Positions 49,110-58,416 are shown, numbered from the stretch's first letter. The stretch: DNA of 64,000 nt from Alphaproteobacteria bacterium (GCA_017302575.1 JAFLDD010000001.1:124001-188000), one strand, 5' to 3'. The notes: generated from the letters alone by a model not told the origin. Made by a program: numbers and translations.

Positions 49110-50277
49110 TCTGAATGATTCGTTTGAAGCGTTCTGCATCAGCATTTGATAGATGCACGTGAACGTGGATTTTCTCTTCTTCATCTTTGCGATTGGTGAC
49201 TTGCCCATGCGCGTAGAGCCATGCAAGCGCTTTGCCATTCGTTGGGTCTAGCGTGAAATGATGTGCTTCCATAAGGTGTTCGGATAGCATCGCCTCGATG
49301 CGTTCGAGTAGTTCTGCGCAACCTTCGCCGCTCAATGCAGAAACACGCACGATGGGCAATGTGGTATCTTCGGCTGCTGCCAATGGGTCGAGCTTGTCGA
49401 CTTTATTATGTGCCTCGATGAGATGTTCAAAATAGCTTTCATTGCCGAATAAATTCTTCATCACTTTCTCGACATCATGTTTTTGCGCGAGTGTATCTTC
49501 GCAACTAATATCGCGCACGTGAATCAATACATCGGCTTCCAATACTTCTTCGAGCGTTGCGCGGAAAGCGGCGACCAGCTCCGTTGGAAGATTGGAAATG
49601 AAACCCACCGTGTCGGATAGCATGACCTTCAAACCTGAAGGCAAGGTGAGGGAGCGAATGGTGGGATCGAGCGTTGCAAATAGCTGGTCTTGCGCGATGA
49701 CGGCAGATTGCGTGAGCCGATTAAAGAGCGTGGATTTGCCCGCGTTCGTATAGCCAACAAGAGCGACCACCGGATAGGGAATATCGCGCCGTTTGGCGCG
49801 GTGCAGTTCGCGCGTGCGCACGACTTTTTCCAACTGTTTTTTGATTTTATCGATGCGCTCGCTGATGAGGCGGCGGTCAATTTCAATCTGCGATTCACCC
49901 GGACCGCCCAAAAATCCGAAGCCACCGCGTTGGCGCTCAAGGTGTGTCCAACTACGCACGAGGCGTGATTTTTGATAGGTAAGCGAGGCGAGTTCGACTT
50001 GCAGCTTTCCCTCGTTCGTGCGTGCGCGGGCACCGAAGATTTCGAGAATCAGCGCGGTGCGGTCAATGACTTTGCAACCCAGATTCGTTTCCAAATTGCG
50101 TTGTTGGATGGGCGTTAATGCGCAATCCATCACCACTAAACCAATGTCATCCGATTCGACGATTGCTGCGAATTCTTCAACCTTGCCTTTGCCGAGTAAC
50201 GTTGCGGGAGTTATGGAGCGCAGCTTGGCGATATGCGCGCCCACCACCTGCAAATCGATGGCCGAAGCGAGGCCCAC
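49102..50277 (-). CDS. hflX: GTPase HflX
   Basis: A 391-residue GTPase: N-terminal subdomain (GKGKVEEFAAIVES, VIDRTALILEIF, RTNEGKLQVELASL), helical ERQRGGFGFLGGPGESQIE, then the G domain with GYTNAGKSTLFNRLT, DTVGFISNLPTELVAAF and NKVD. HflX splits stalled ribosomes. The GTG at 50277 is internal to the conserved N-terminus: the same frame stays open upstream to a TAG, with HflX-like residues (TLVIHPVTT, ARLEEGVGLA) and only a CTG at 50361 as candidate. The real start may be that non-AUG codon, directly after hfq. Confidence 0.9.
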   Translation of the reverse strand: MGLASAIDLQVVGAHIAKLRSITPATLLGKGKVEEFAAIVESDDIGLVVMDCALTPIQQRNLETNLGCKVIDRTALILEIFGARARTNEGKLQVELASLTYQKSRLVRSWTHLERQRGGFGFLGGPGESQIEIDRRLISERIDKIKKQLEKVVRTRELHRAKRRDIPYPVVALVGYTNAGKSTLFNRLTQSAVIAQDQLFATLDPTIRSLTLPSGLKVMLSDTVGFISNLPTELVAAFRATLEEVLEADVLIHVRDISCEDTLAQKHDVEKVMKNLFGNESYFEHLIEAHNKVDKLDPLAAAEDTTLPIVRVSALSGEGCAELLERIEAMLSEHLMEAHHFTLDPTNGKALAWLYAHGQVTNRKDEEEKIHVHVHLSNADAERFKRIIQIN

Positions 50278-50364
50278 GCCCTCTTCAAGACGTGCGAGTA
50301 AGCTCCGCTCGTCGTCGGATTTGGTGGTGACGGGGTGGATAACTAAGGTTCGTAGCGTCAGATA

Positions 50365-50631
50365 CTACTCTTGAGCAGGTGCTGCATCGTCGCCATCATC
50401 TTCGCCTTTATAGAGGCTGATGGGTTGGCCAGGAACGATGGTGGCAATTGCGTGCTTATACACCAGCTGCACTTGCGGTGAGCGGCGCAGAACGACGCAG
50501 AAATTGTCGAAGCCCGAGATATTGCCCTGAAGCTTCACGCCAGAGGTCAAAAACACCGTAACGGCGACTTTTTCTTTACGCAGGGTATTGAGGAAAACGT
50601 CTTGAATATTCTGATTTTTTTCGCTTGCCAT
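50365..50631 (-). CDS. hfq: RNA chaperone Hfq
   Basis: An 88-residue Sm-like protein: [19 protein letters not shown] (Sm1) with [18 protein letters not shown], and Sm2 [10 protein letters not shown] (KH motif). Hfq hexamers pair small RNAs with mRNAs. The C-terminal tail is short and acidic. It lies directly upstream of hflX, a widespread arrangement. The 290-nt region before it carries CtrA sites and a predicted small RNA on the opposite strand. Confidence 0.96.
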   Translation of the reverse strand: MASEKNQNIQDVFLNTLRKEKVAVTVFLTSGVKLQGNISGFDNFCVVLRRSPQVQLVYKHAIATIVPGQPISLYKGEDDGDDAAPAQE

Positions 50632-50782
50632 GGTTCTTATTCCTTTTGGTTTTGCTGTTGTTATTAGTGGCTAGCTCGCACCGCGAGACTGGGGGCACCA
50701 TACAAAACCCGATTAAAAAGGCAATAGGGGAAGCGTGTTTTACCCATTTTTGGCTCTAGGCCTAGGGGGACACCCTAAAACC

Positions 50783-50826
50783 TTAACCATATCTTAACAC
50801 AAATTAACCCGTTCCTTTGCTATAGT
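50783..50826 (+). promoter_or_regulatory. CtrA site cluster and -10 of a small RNA
   Basis: TTAACCATATCTTAAC (50783-50798) is a full CtrA site (TTAA-N7-TTAAC, including the TTAACCAT 8-mer). A third TTAAC lies at 50804. TATAGT (50821-50826) is a good -10 for a plus-strand transcript. No plus-strand protein gene follows. Confidence 0.6.
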
Positions 50827-50832
50827 CAGAAC

Positions 50833-50923
50833 ATAGGAAGTTAACAACACCCTATACGAAATACATGATTTCTTCTGTGCGAGGAGAGCTTGGGGTACCA
50901 TGAAAATGGTACCCACTTTTTTT
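50833..50923 (+). ncRNA. Candidate CtrA-controlled small RNA, about 90 nt
   Basis: Predicted from promoter and terminator on the same strand. The start is placed about 7 nt after TATAGT. The end is an intrinsic terminator: GGGTACCAT-GAAA-ATGGTACCC (50893-50914), a perfect 9-bp stem with a GAAA loop, then AC and seven T (50917-50923). The T-tract overlaps the valS stop, and the opposite strand has no T-tract after the hairpin, so it does not serve valS. The RNA contains a GAGGAGAG stretch. A 12-codon ORF from 50865 exists but ends inside the terminator loop and is probably not coding. It lies beside hfq. Confidence 0.55.
50893..50923 (+). terminator. Intrinsic terminator of the small RNA
   Basis: A perfect 9-bp stem, GNRA-type tetraloop and T7 tract, oriented for plus-strand transcription. 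There is no plus-strand protein gene upstream that it could end. Confidence 0.8.
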
Positions 50924-53534
50924 AGGCCGCATCGGATTGTTCGGCTAGCTCGACTGTGGTCGAGGCGCCTGATTTCCACTCACTCACGTTACCTGCACCG
51001 CACACATCGCCAATCCAAGCATCGGGTTTGAATGCGCTGGCTACGGTCAGTAGTTTCACAGGGAATTTAATCGATACGTTTGCCTTTGATTTAGCGTCGC
51101 GGATGCTGGTGAGCACTTCGAGTGCTTGTTTGCCTGCATCAAGTGCCTCGGCTTTCACGCTGAAGTCTTTCTTGCTTGGCCATGTGCCGCGAGCATGGAG
51201 TGAACCTTTGGCAGCGTAATCATCGGCGAAGATGTGGGAATAAAGCTCTTCGGTCACGTGTGGAACGAAGGGCGCATAGAGTTTGAGAATGGTGTTCAAA
51301 CAATAATACAGTGCGCGGATAGCCGATTGCTGCTGCGCAGCGGTGAACGAACCATCTTCGTTGTACACGCGCTTTTTAATCAGCTCCAAATAATTGTCGC
51401 AGAAGTCTGCCCAGAAGAATGCGTTGGTTTTATCGAGCGCGTCGGCATATTCGTAACGCGCGAAGGCTTCGGTTGCGGCGGTCACGGTTTCGCTTAAGCG
51501 CGAGAGAATCCATTGGTCGAGCACTTCGGTAATCGCTTTATCCGTTGCGGCAGTCTTTGGTGCGTCGGTCATTTTGTTCAAATGAATCGCGGCGAATGCA
51601 GTCGCGTTCCACAGTTTGCCGACGAGTTTTTTGCCGATTTTCAGCAGGTCGGGTGAGAAGGCCGTGTCTTGCCCGAGGCGCGAGGTCGCTGCCCAGTAGC
51701 GCACCGCGTCCGTTCCTTTTTCTTCGATGAGTGCAACGGGCGTTACCACGTTACCTTTAGATTTTGACATTTTCGATTTATCTTCGGCCAAGCACCAGCC
51801 TGAAATCATGAGATTGTGCCATGGCACGCTATCGCTATGTAGATGCGCCTTCACCACGGTGTAGAATGCCCATGTGCGGATAATCTCGTGCGCTTGTGGG
51901 CGCAAATCAGCGGGGAACAGTTTCGCGAAGCGGTCACTATCACCACCAATCGCATGCGCAGAAAGTTGCGGCGAAATCGACGATGTCGCCCATGTATCCA
52001 TCACGTCCATATCGGGAAATAGTGCAACTAGCTTGCCTTCGGGATTGATATGGATTTTTCCATGAAAATTTCCTGAAACTTTATGTCCTCTAGAAGCGGC
52101 CTCGGCATCGGAAATTTTTTGATAACCGCTTGGTGAATCCACTAGCGGGTTCACGGGTAATTGTTCTGACGAAGCGTAAACTAATTTGATTGGTTGTGCG
52201 AATGCTTCGAGATCATCTACACCCAATTCATACCACACAGGGAACGGCACGCCGAAGTAGCGTTGGCGCGAGATGCACCAGTCTTGCGACAGGCCTTCAA
52301 TCCATTGCTCCATGCGCACGCGCATCCACTCTGGATTCCAATTACACTCTTTTGCTTTTGCGGTCAGCGCATCTTTTTTGTCCATCACGCGCACGAACCA
52401 TTGTTCGCTTGGTAGAATCTCCAGCGGCGCGCCCGAACGTTCAGCGCATTTCACGGCATGGGTGATTGGTTTTTGCTCGGTCAGCAAGCCAGCATCTTTC
52501 AGCAGCGCGATGATGGTTTCGCGCGCGCCCAGATTTTTTGGGTCTGGGTTGGATGTCTTTTTATTTTGAATTAATTCAATCTGCGCATCGGCGATGCCTG
52601 CAGCTTTGAGAAGCGCGGGGTCGAGCTTGCCGTATTTATTGAGAATCACGCGGGTTTGCAGCTTATGCTTGTCCCACCATTCTTTGTCGGTGTCGTCGCC
52701 GAAGGTACAGCACATAACGAGGCCAGTGCCTTTTTCTTTATCGACTTTTTCGTCCGCCACCATGGGAACTTCGATATTGAAGAGTGGCGTGCGTGCGGTT
52801 TTGCCTTTGTATTTCGCCGCATCATCGGGGTGATACATGAGCGCGACGCAAGCGGGTAGCAGCTCTGGTCGTGTGGTCATGACAGGGACTTTCGCACCAT
52901 CGACTTCGAACAAAATAATGTTCTGGTGGCTTGCCATTTCTTTATCGACGATTTCGGCTTGCGCGATGGCGGTTTGATCAACAGGGTCCCAATAAAACGG
53001 GCGCAGGGCGCGGTAGCAATGGCCTTTTTGAACTAAATCCAAGAACGAAAGTTGCGACAGGCGGCGCGAGTCGTCGGATATGGTGTGATACTCTTGCGCC
53101 CAATCAACGGAGAGGGCGATGCTCTCGAACAGCGCGCGGAATTCTTTACGCGCTTCTTCAGAAACACCAAGACACACATTGATGAAGTCTTCGCGCGACA
53201 TATCCACGGCGCGGATTTTTTTCGTTTTCTCGACCAAGCGCTCGGTGGGCAGCCCGTTATCGTCAAACCCCATGGGGTAGAAGACGTTTTTACCTGTCAT
53301 GCGTTGGAAGCGGGCGATGAAATCCGCCTGCGTGTAGCTGAATACGTGCCCCATGTGCAGCGTGCCGCTCACCGTTGGCGGAGGGGTATCGATGACGTAG
53401 GAATTCGCGCGCGATTCATTCGCGTCCCACGCGTAGGTTTTATGGTTCAGCCAATGCTGCTGCCATTTTTTCTCGATTGCTGCCGTGTCGTATTGTTCGG
53501 GCAGGGGAGTCATTTTATGTGTGTAGGTGCTCAT
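50922..53534 (-). CDS. valS: Valyl-tRNA synthetase
   Basis: An 870-residue class I synthetase. HIGH-type motif GTLHMGH with PTVSGTLHM context, the editing domain, SKMSKSKGNVV, and a C-terminal anticodon-binding domain. GFDDNGLPTERLVEK and the shorter length resemble the archaeal-type ValRS known in Rickettsia more than the common bacterial type of about 950 residues, but this needs a tree. The start MSTYTHKMTPLP at 53534 was chosen over upstream codons, which run into a hairpin-rich leader. No clear ribosome site is seen. Confidence 0.95.
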   Translation of the reverse strand: MSTYTHKMTPLPEQYDTAAIEKKWQQHWLNHKTYAWDANESRANSYVIDTPPPTVSGTLHMGHVFSYTQADFIARFQRMTGKNVFYPMGFDDNGLPTERLVEKTKKIRAVDMSREDFINVCLGVSEEARKEFRALFESIALSVDWAQEYHTISDDSRRLSQLSFLDLVQKGHCYRALRPFYWDPVDQTAIAQAEIVDKEMASHQNIILFEVDGAKVPVMTTRPELLPACVALMYHPDDAAKYKGKTARTPLFNIEVPMVADEKVDKEKGTGLVMCCTFGDDTDKEWWDKHKLQTRVILNKYGKLDPALLKAAGIADAQIELIQNKKTSNPDPKNLGARETIIALLKDAGLLTEQKPITHAVKCAERSGAPLEILPSEQWFVRVMDKKDALTAKAKECNWNPEWMRVRMEQWIEGLSQDWCISRQRYFGVPFPVWYELGVDDLEAFAQPIKLVYASSEQLPVNPLVDSPSGYQKISDAEAASRGHKVSGNFHGKIHINPEGKLVALFPDMDVMDTWATSSISPQLSAHAIGGDSDRFAKLFPADLRPQAHEIIRTWAFYTVVKAHLHSDSVPWHNLMISGWCLAEDKSKMSKSKGNVVTPVALIEEKGTDAVRYWAATSRLGQDTAFSPDLLKIGKKLVGKLWNATAFAAIHLNKMTDAPKTAATDKAITEVLDQWILSRLSETVTAATEAFARYEYADALDKTNAFFWADFCDNYLELIKKRVYNEDGSFTAAQQQSAIRALYYCLNTILKLYAPFVPHVTEELYSHIFADDYAAKGSLHARGTWPSKKDFSVKAEALDAGKQALEVLTSIRDAKSKANVSIKFPVKLLTVASAFKPDAWIGDVCGAGNVSEWKSGASTTVELAEQSDAA

Positions 53535-53594
53535 GGGGCGTGATGTGTAAATGGTTTTACAGGTAGGTGCAACCCCTTCGCCTCTATGATTTTT

Positions 53595-53650
53595 GTGCCT
53601 TCGGCACGGGGGGCGCTTTGCCCCCGCTACGCTCCCTCGCCGCAAGCGGC
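53595..53650. repeat. Three consecutive GC-rich hairpins before valS
   Basis: GTGCC-TTC-GGCAC (53595-53607), GGGGGC-GCTTT-GCCCCC (53609-53625) and GCCGC-AA-GCGGC (53639-53650) are perfect short stems in tandem, GC-rich against their surroundings. They could be a palindromic repeat insertion, or structure in the valS leader. The 160 nt between valS and the ankyrin gene hold no gene. Confidence 0.5.
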
Positions 53651-53694
53651 TCGCGCAGCTACGGCGCTACGCAGTGTACCCATTCACAGTTCCT

Positions 53695-54441
53695 CTAATT
53701 CATTTGCGAGGCGGGTTGGGCTACCCACTGCTGAATTTCTGGCATGAGTTCGAGTGGTGATTTGCCGTCTTGCGTGCAAATGTTGGGATTGGCCCCATAA
53801 TGTATCAGCAATTCAACCATGTCGCGCTGGCGCTCAAGCGCTGCGATAGTGAGGGGGGTCACCTTGCTTTCAGGTGACATGATATTGGGATTTGCGCCAT
53901 GGTTAAGCAGGAGTTTTGCAAGCGCGTAGAGGCCATTGATAACACAATAATGTAGTGCGCTGATGCCCTCGTTATCCAGCGCATCAATGTGGCAACCTTT
54001 CATGAGAATGATTTCTGCGATTTTTGTGGCAAGGCTGATTTGGCGCGGTTCGGTCATGATGTTGGCGCAGAGCAAGTGCAGCGTCGTGTGGCCTGCATAA
54101 TCACAGCTTGCAGCGCTGGGCGAGGCTAGCAATAGGCGATCAGCGATTTGCAGATGTTCCATCTTCAATGCGATGTGGAGTGCAGTAGTGGCGCGTGTAC
54201 CTGCTAAAAGGACAGGGGAGGCACCATGATGGAGCAACCACTCCACCACTTTCGCCCGCCTCTGACGAGTAGCCTCCATCAGAGCGGTTGTCTGACGAAG
54301 GGGGTGCGAAACGTCGATCGGCAGCCCACCATCGTGGAGGCTGCGCATCGTATTCCAGTCAGCAGTGGTTACGGCACTGAACCACGCATAGGCTTGGTTT
54401 GTGGCATCTTTCGAGGGTCTTCCATGTTCCAGTAAGGTCAT
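53695..54441 (-). CDS. Ankyrin-repeat protein
   Basis: A 248-residue cytosolic protein. The start MTLLEHGRPSKDA at 54441 follows AGGTGG; an ATG at 54483 adds 14 unrelated residues. At least five ankyrin repeats are visible, e.g. TTALMEATRQRRAKVVEWLLHHGASP (part), ATTALHIALKMEHLQIADRLL (part), GISALHYCVINGLYALAKLLL (part) and VTPLTIAALERQRDMVELLIHYGANPN (part). The repeats suit protein binding; ankyrin proteins are frequent in host-associated alphaproteobacteria, but also in free-living ones. Confidence 0.85.
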   Translation of the reverse strand: MTLLEHGRPSKDATNQAYAWFSAVTTADWNTMRSLHDGGLPIDVSHPLRQTTALMEATRQRRAKVVEWLLHHGASPVLLAGTRATTALHIALKMEHLQIADRLLLASPSAASCDYAGHTTLHLLCANIMTEPRQISLATKIAEIILMKGCHIDALDNEGISALHYCVINGLYALAKLLLNHGANPNIMSPESKVTPLTIAALERQRDMVELLIHYGANPNICTQDGKSPLELMPEIQQWVAQPASQMN

Positions 54442-54643
54442 TTGACCACCTGTTTTGGGTTGTGTTATTGAGCTGGATACCATCTAGGGTTGTATTCTTC
54501 GCTCACTAAATATGCAACTAATAATTTTAAAATTAAATTTTTATTAATTACAGGTTGTATATATAAGTTTGAGTGCAAGCAATTGACCTAAGTCAAGCAA
54601 GCGGTTTTTTTACTTCTGGGAAAATGGAGAGTTCATGCACTAT

Positions 54644-55513
54644 TCAGCGCGCGAGACTTAATTGTGCGCTTTCTAAGCTGTGTACGATATGCTCGGCCAG
54701 CATTTCTGAAGCCTTAGATAAGTTGTCACGTTTCAGGAGGGCGATTTCTGCATCAGCGAGTTCTGGCAATTTTATTTCTTTGCGAATCTGATGAATGCCA
54801 CTAGGCAACATATTGGCGGGCAAAACGGTGACGCCCAATCCAGCTTTCACTGCTGCAATTGTACCAGCGAGACTCGGGCTGGTATAACTAATACGCCATG
54901 GCTTCTTAATTTTATCCAGCGCCGCTAGTGCTCGCGCGCGATAGATGCATGGTTGAGGTGATAATACCAACGAAAGAGGCTCTTCGACTTTGTGGTGATC
55001 TGCCGCTGCCCAGACTAGAGGCTCGCGCCAAACTTTAGTACCGCCCTTTGCCGCCTTGGGATCACGCTTAACCAGCACAACATCGTAATGACCGCGACGA
55101 AAACCCTCTATGAGGTTCAGTGTTAGGTCGCACGACACATTCAACTTCACGCGTGGATGATGTTGGCGAAAAGTGGAAAGCACGTCAGGTAGGTAATGTG
55201 TCGCGAAATCCTCGGGCGTGCCAAGGCGAATGTCACCCTCTATGTCTGGCTCTTTAAGGCGGCTATATGCTTCCCAATGTAACTGCATGATGCGCTTCGC
55301 GTATCCAAGGAAGATTTCACCATGCTCGGTGAGTTGCACTTTGCGTTTAGAGCGGTCAAAGAGTTGGCATCCCAAGCTTTCTTCAAGCTTCTTTATTTGC
55401 AAACTAAGTGCAGATTGTGTGCGCCCAATACTCTCTGCGGCGCTGCTGAATGTGCCTGTTTCAGCAATTGATATAAAGCTTTTGAGAACATGTGTGTCGA
55501 TGTGAAATGGCAT
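54644..55513 (-). CDS. LysR-family regulator, likely of the divergent sbtA-like gene
   Basis: A 289-residue LTTR. The helix-turn-helix is at residues about 18-50 (SIAETGTFSSAAESIGRTQS, in part; LSLQIKKLEESLG). The C-terminal effector domain has FRRGHYDVVLVKRDP and AAVKAGLGVTVLPANML. It is divergent from a bicarbonate transporter-like gene with 106 nt between, the usual arrangement for an LTTR and its target. The intergenic sequence is AT-rich with ATAA(C/G)T-type dyads. Confidence 0.88.
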   Translation of the reverse strand: MPFHIDTHVLKSFISIAETGTFSSAAESIGRTQSALSLQIKKLEESLGCQLFDRSKRKVQLTEHGEIFLGYAKRIMQLHWEAYSRLKEPDIEGDIRLGTPEDFATHYLPDVLSTFRQHHPRVKLNVSCDLTLNLIEGFRRGHYDVVLVKRDPKAAKGGTKVWREPLVWAAADHHKVEEPLSLVLSPQPCIYRARALAALDKIKKPWRISYTSPSLAGTIAAVKAGLGVTVLPANMLPSGIHQIRKEIKLPELADAEIALLKRDNLSKASEMLAEHIVHSLESAQLSLAR

Positions 55514-55619
55514 CGCTTACCTATAAGTAATTCTTATAGAATATATAATAACTATCAATTTTCAATATAAATATATTTATCGTATTGGCAGCACACCAAT
55601 ACACACAGCAAGGAAACTT

Positions 55620-56603
55620 ATGGAATTTTTGGAACTCATATCACAAAACGTACTTTCGCCCGCCATCCTGTTTTTTGCGCTGGGTATTATAGCGGGTTTT
55701 CTAAAATCCGATTTGGAAGTACCAGACAGCATCAGCCGCTACTTGTCGCTTTATCTCATGATGGCGATTGGCTTCAAAGGTGGTGTAGCGATTGCCAATA
55801 CGCATGACCTTAACGGCGAGGTGATTGCCGCGATCGGTGCGGGTTTGCTCATTGGTTTTCTACAACCCTTTCTTGCCTATGGTTTGTTGCGTCTAACCTC
55901 CAAGTTGGACAGCCCAACTGCTGCCGCAGTCGCTGCGCATTATGGCTCGATTAGCATGGTGACATTTGTAACTGCCGCCACGTTTCTTAAAGCCAACGAA
56001 GTTGTCTATGCGGGTTATATCGTTGCTGTTCTAGCGTTGATGGAAGCACCTGCCATTATCTCTGGATTATTCATTGCTCACCGTGCGTCACCACAGACCA
56101 AGCATGCACGCGAAGAAAAGAGACTGTTTAGTCGCGAGATATTCACTAATGGTGCCATTCTGCTTCTGACTGGCGCATTCCTTGTCGGCTGGATTACAGG
56201 TCAGCCAGGCATGAATAAGGTGGCTGGCTTCTTAGATGCGCCGTTTCAGGGGATTCTCTGCTTATTCCTGTTGGATATGGGTTTGTTAGTGGCGCGAAAC
56301 CTCCACCAACTGAGAAGCTTCACTTGGTCGCTGGCGCTGTTCGGAATTTATATGCCGCTTATTGGTGCGGGCATCGGCTTAGTCGCCAGTCGTTTGATAG
56401 GGCTGGATGTGGGCACAGGAACTTTGTTCACCGTGCTATGTGCCAGTGCGTCTTATATCGCTGTGCCTGCCGCCATGCGCCTTGCGCTACCAGAAGCTAG
56501 AGCTGCGATTTACGTGCCGATGAGCCTTTCTATTACATTCCCCTTCAATGTGACGCTGGGCATACCGCTCTACTTTGCGTTGGCTGAGAGACTTCTTACT
56601 TAA
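55620..56603 (+). CDS. SbtA-like sodium-dependent bicarbonate transporter
   Basis: A 327-residue polytopic protein of the SBT family: two inverted sets of about five helices, with FALGIIAGFLKSDLEVPDSI at the start, LMMAIGFKGGVAIA, AAHYGSISMVTFVTA (the segment that lines the substrate site in SbtA), ALMEAPAIISGL, and LCASASYIAVPAAMRLALPEA (part). Family members take up bicarbonate with Na+. In a non-photosynthetic host it may supply carboxylases. Regulated by the divergent LysR gene by inference. Confidence 0.85.
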   Translation: MEFLELISQNVLSPAILFFALGIIAGFLKSDLEVPDSISRYLSLYLMMAIGFKGGVAIANTHDLNGEVIAAIGAGLLIGFLQPFLAYGLLRLTSKLDSPTAAAVAAHYGSISMVTFVTAATFLKANEVVYAGYIVAVLALMEAPAIISGLFIAHRASPQTKHAREEKRLFSREIFTNGAILLLTGAFLVGWITGQPGMNKVAGFLDAPFQGILCLFLLDMGLLVARNLHQLRSFTWSLALFGIYMPLIGAGIGLVASRLIGLDVGTGTLFTVLCASASYIAVPAAMRLALPEARAAIYVPMSLSITFPFNVTLGIPLYFALAERLLT

Positions 56604-56748
56604 TCACTTACGTAAAGGGACAAACTATAACGAAGACCATCACGATAGATCGAGATTCAGCGTTTGCCTCTTTGCTCCACGCACCAGAATAATAGGCTTA
56701 ATTAATTGATTTTTATTGATTTTGCCGTATTGGGGGCCGAGTGTAAAA

Positions 56749-56833
56749 TGGTGCGGATGAAAGGACTTGAACCTTCACGCCTTGCGGCGCCAGAACCTAA
56801 ATCTGGTGCGTCTGCCAATTTCGCCACATCCGC
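56749..56833 (-). tRNA. tRNA-Leu (UAG)
   Basis: Minus-strand tRNA of 85 nt including an encoded CCA. The acceptor stem GCGGATG pairs with CATCCGC. The anticodon stem CCAGA/TCTGG encloses the loop TTTAGGT with anticodon TAG. The long variable arm typical of tRNA-Leu is present, and the T-arm has GGTTCAAGTCC. Lies between sbtA-like and tig. Confidence 0.95.
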
Positions 56834-56943
56834 GCAGACTCTGCATTATAGAGTGGTATCCACTTTAGCAAGGTTTTTTACTTGCTGGTAGTGGACTCTT
56901 GTGCTTTTTAGCGCGCTCAATCATTCCAACCATAGAGAAGACC

Positions 56944-58296
56944 ATGCAAGTAACAGCCAAGGCACATAAGGGACTTAACTACAGCTACAGCGTGACGGTT
57001 CCTGCCGCACAACTCGAAACACATATGGAAAGCGAGCTGCAAAGCCTCGGCCAGAAAGTGAAAATCCCTGGCTTCCGTCCTGGTAAAGTTCCAATGAACG
57101 TACTCAAGCAGCGTTATGCAAAAGACGTGATGGGCGATGTGCTGCAGCTCGCAGTGAATAAAGCGACGAAAGAAGTGGTTGAGAAAAACAAGCTACGCCC
57201 AGCGCTTCAGCCAGACATCAAAATCACTGAATTCAAAGAAGGCGGTGATTTGCAATTTGATATCGACGTGGAAGTGATGCCAGAAGTTCCCGAAATTAAG
57301 TTCGAGAAATTCACGGTGGATCAGTACAACGTGGAAATCAGCGAAGAAGAAGTAATGCAGAGCCTGACGCGCCTTGCAGAAACCCGTAAGCATTTACATA
57401 TAGAAGAGGCAGGCAAAGCGGCAGCGAAAGGTTCTGTCGTAAAGATTGACTTCTTGGGCAAGATTGACGGCGTGGCATTCCCAGGCGGTGCGGCACAAGG
57501 CCACATGTTGGAGCTTGGCTCGAACCAATTCATCCCAGGTTTTGAAGACCAACTGATTGGCACCAAAGCGGGTGATAAAGTAGATGTGAAGCTAAGCTTC
57601 CCTAAAGATTATCACAGCAAAGACTTGGCGGGTAAGCCAACTGTATTCGAAGTAACGGTACATGAAGTTCACCGCGTGCACACGCCAGATGTGAACGACA
57701 AATTGGCAGAAGGTTTTGGCTTCAAAACCCTTGCTGAGCTCACCGATGCAGTGAAAACCCAAATGGCGCAAGAAGCTGGCCGCGCGGGTCGTGAGAAGTC
57801 GAAGAAGCAGCTCTTTGATATTCTCGATGAGAAAGTTGATTTCGAGGTGCCAAAGAAAATGCTGAGCAGCGAATTCGACAGCATCTGGAAGCAAATTGAA
57901 GAAGCGAAAAAGCAAGGCGACAAGGAACTTGAAGGCAAGTCCGATGCTGAGCTGAAAAAAGAATACGAAAAGATTGCTGAGCGTCGCGTGCGTCTTGGCA
58001 TCATTCTTTCGGAAATTGGCCGCATCAATAAACTGCAAATCACCAAAGAGGAACTTTCCGCAGCCGTGATGCAGCATGCACGTCAATTCCCAGGCCAAGA
58101 AGATAAGGTGTTCGAATATTACCGCTCGAATCCAGCAGCGCTGGATGATCTCAAGGGCCCAATCCTTGAAGAGAAGGCAGTGGATTTCATCTTAGAGAAA
58201 GTGAAGCGCACCGAAAAGAAAGTGACGCTTGATGATCTGATGGGCGATGAGAGCGCTGAAGGCGAAGGCGCCAAGTCAAAGAAGAAGAAAAAGTAG
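56944..58296 (+). CDS. tig: Trigger factor
   Basis: A 450-residue chaperone. The N-terminal ribosome-binding domain has the signature GFRPGKVP (about residue 45). The FKBP-type PPIase domain (about residues 155-245) has VVKIDFLGKIDGVAFPGG (part) and IPGFEDQLIG. The C-terminal helical cradle ends in a Lys-rich tail. The ATG at 56944 begins MQVTAKAHKG, the usual start. It heads the tig-clpP-clpX-lon protein quality block. Confidence 0.95.
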   Translation: MQVTAKAHKGLNYSYSVTVPAAQLETHMESELQSLGQKVKIPGFRPGKVPMNVLKQRYAKDVMGDVLQLAVNKATKEVVEKNKLRPALQPDIKITEFKEGGDLQFDIDVEVMPEVPEIKFEKFTVDQYNVEISEEEVMQSLTRLAETRKHLHIEEAGKAAAKGSVVKIDFLGKIDGVAFPGGAAQGHMLELGSNQFIPGFEDQLIGTKAGDKVDVKLSFPKDYHSKDLAGKPTVFEVTVHEVHRVHTPDVNDKLAEGFGFKTLAELTDAVKTQMAQEAGRAGREKSKKQLFDILDEKVDFEVPKKMLSSEFDSIWKQIEEAKKQGDKELEGKSDAELKKEYEKIAERRVRLGIILSEIGRINKLQITKEELSAAVMQHARQFPGQEDKVFEYYRSNPAALDDLKGPILEEKAVDFILEKVKRTEKKVTLDDLMGDESAEGEGAKSKKKKK

Positions 58297-58416
58297 TGGC
58301 TTAAAAGGCGCACCTCTTTTTTTCGCACGCTCTGTTTCCTATCTTTCTGCTGATAGCTGTCTTGACCAACTGGTTATAAACGGTCTAGGCTCAGATAATC
58401 ATTCAGGGAGATACTC

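Noticed and set aside
50865..50903. 12-codon ORF within the small RNA
   Set aside because: No ribosome site at proper distance and its stop lies in the terminator loop; coding use is unlikely.
56706..56891. Plus-strand ORF over the tRNA-Leu
   Set aside because: It reads through the antisense of a clear tRNA gene.
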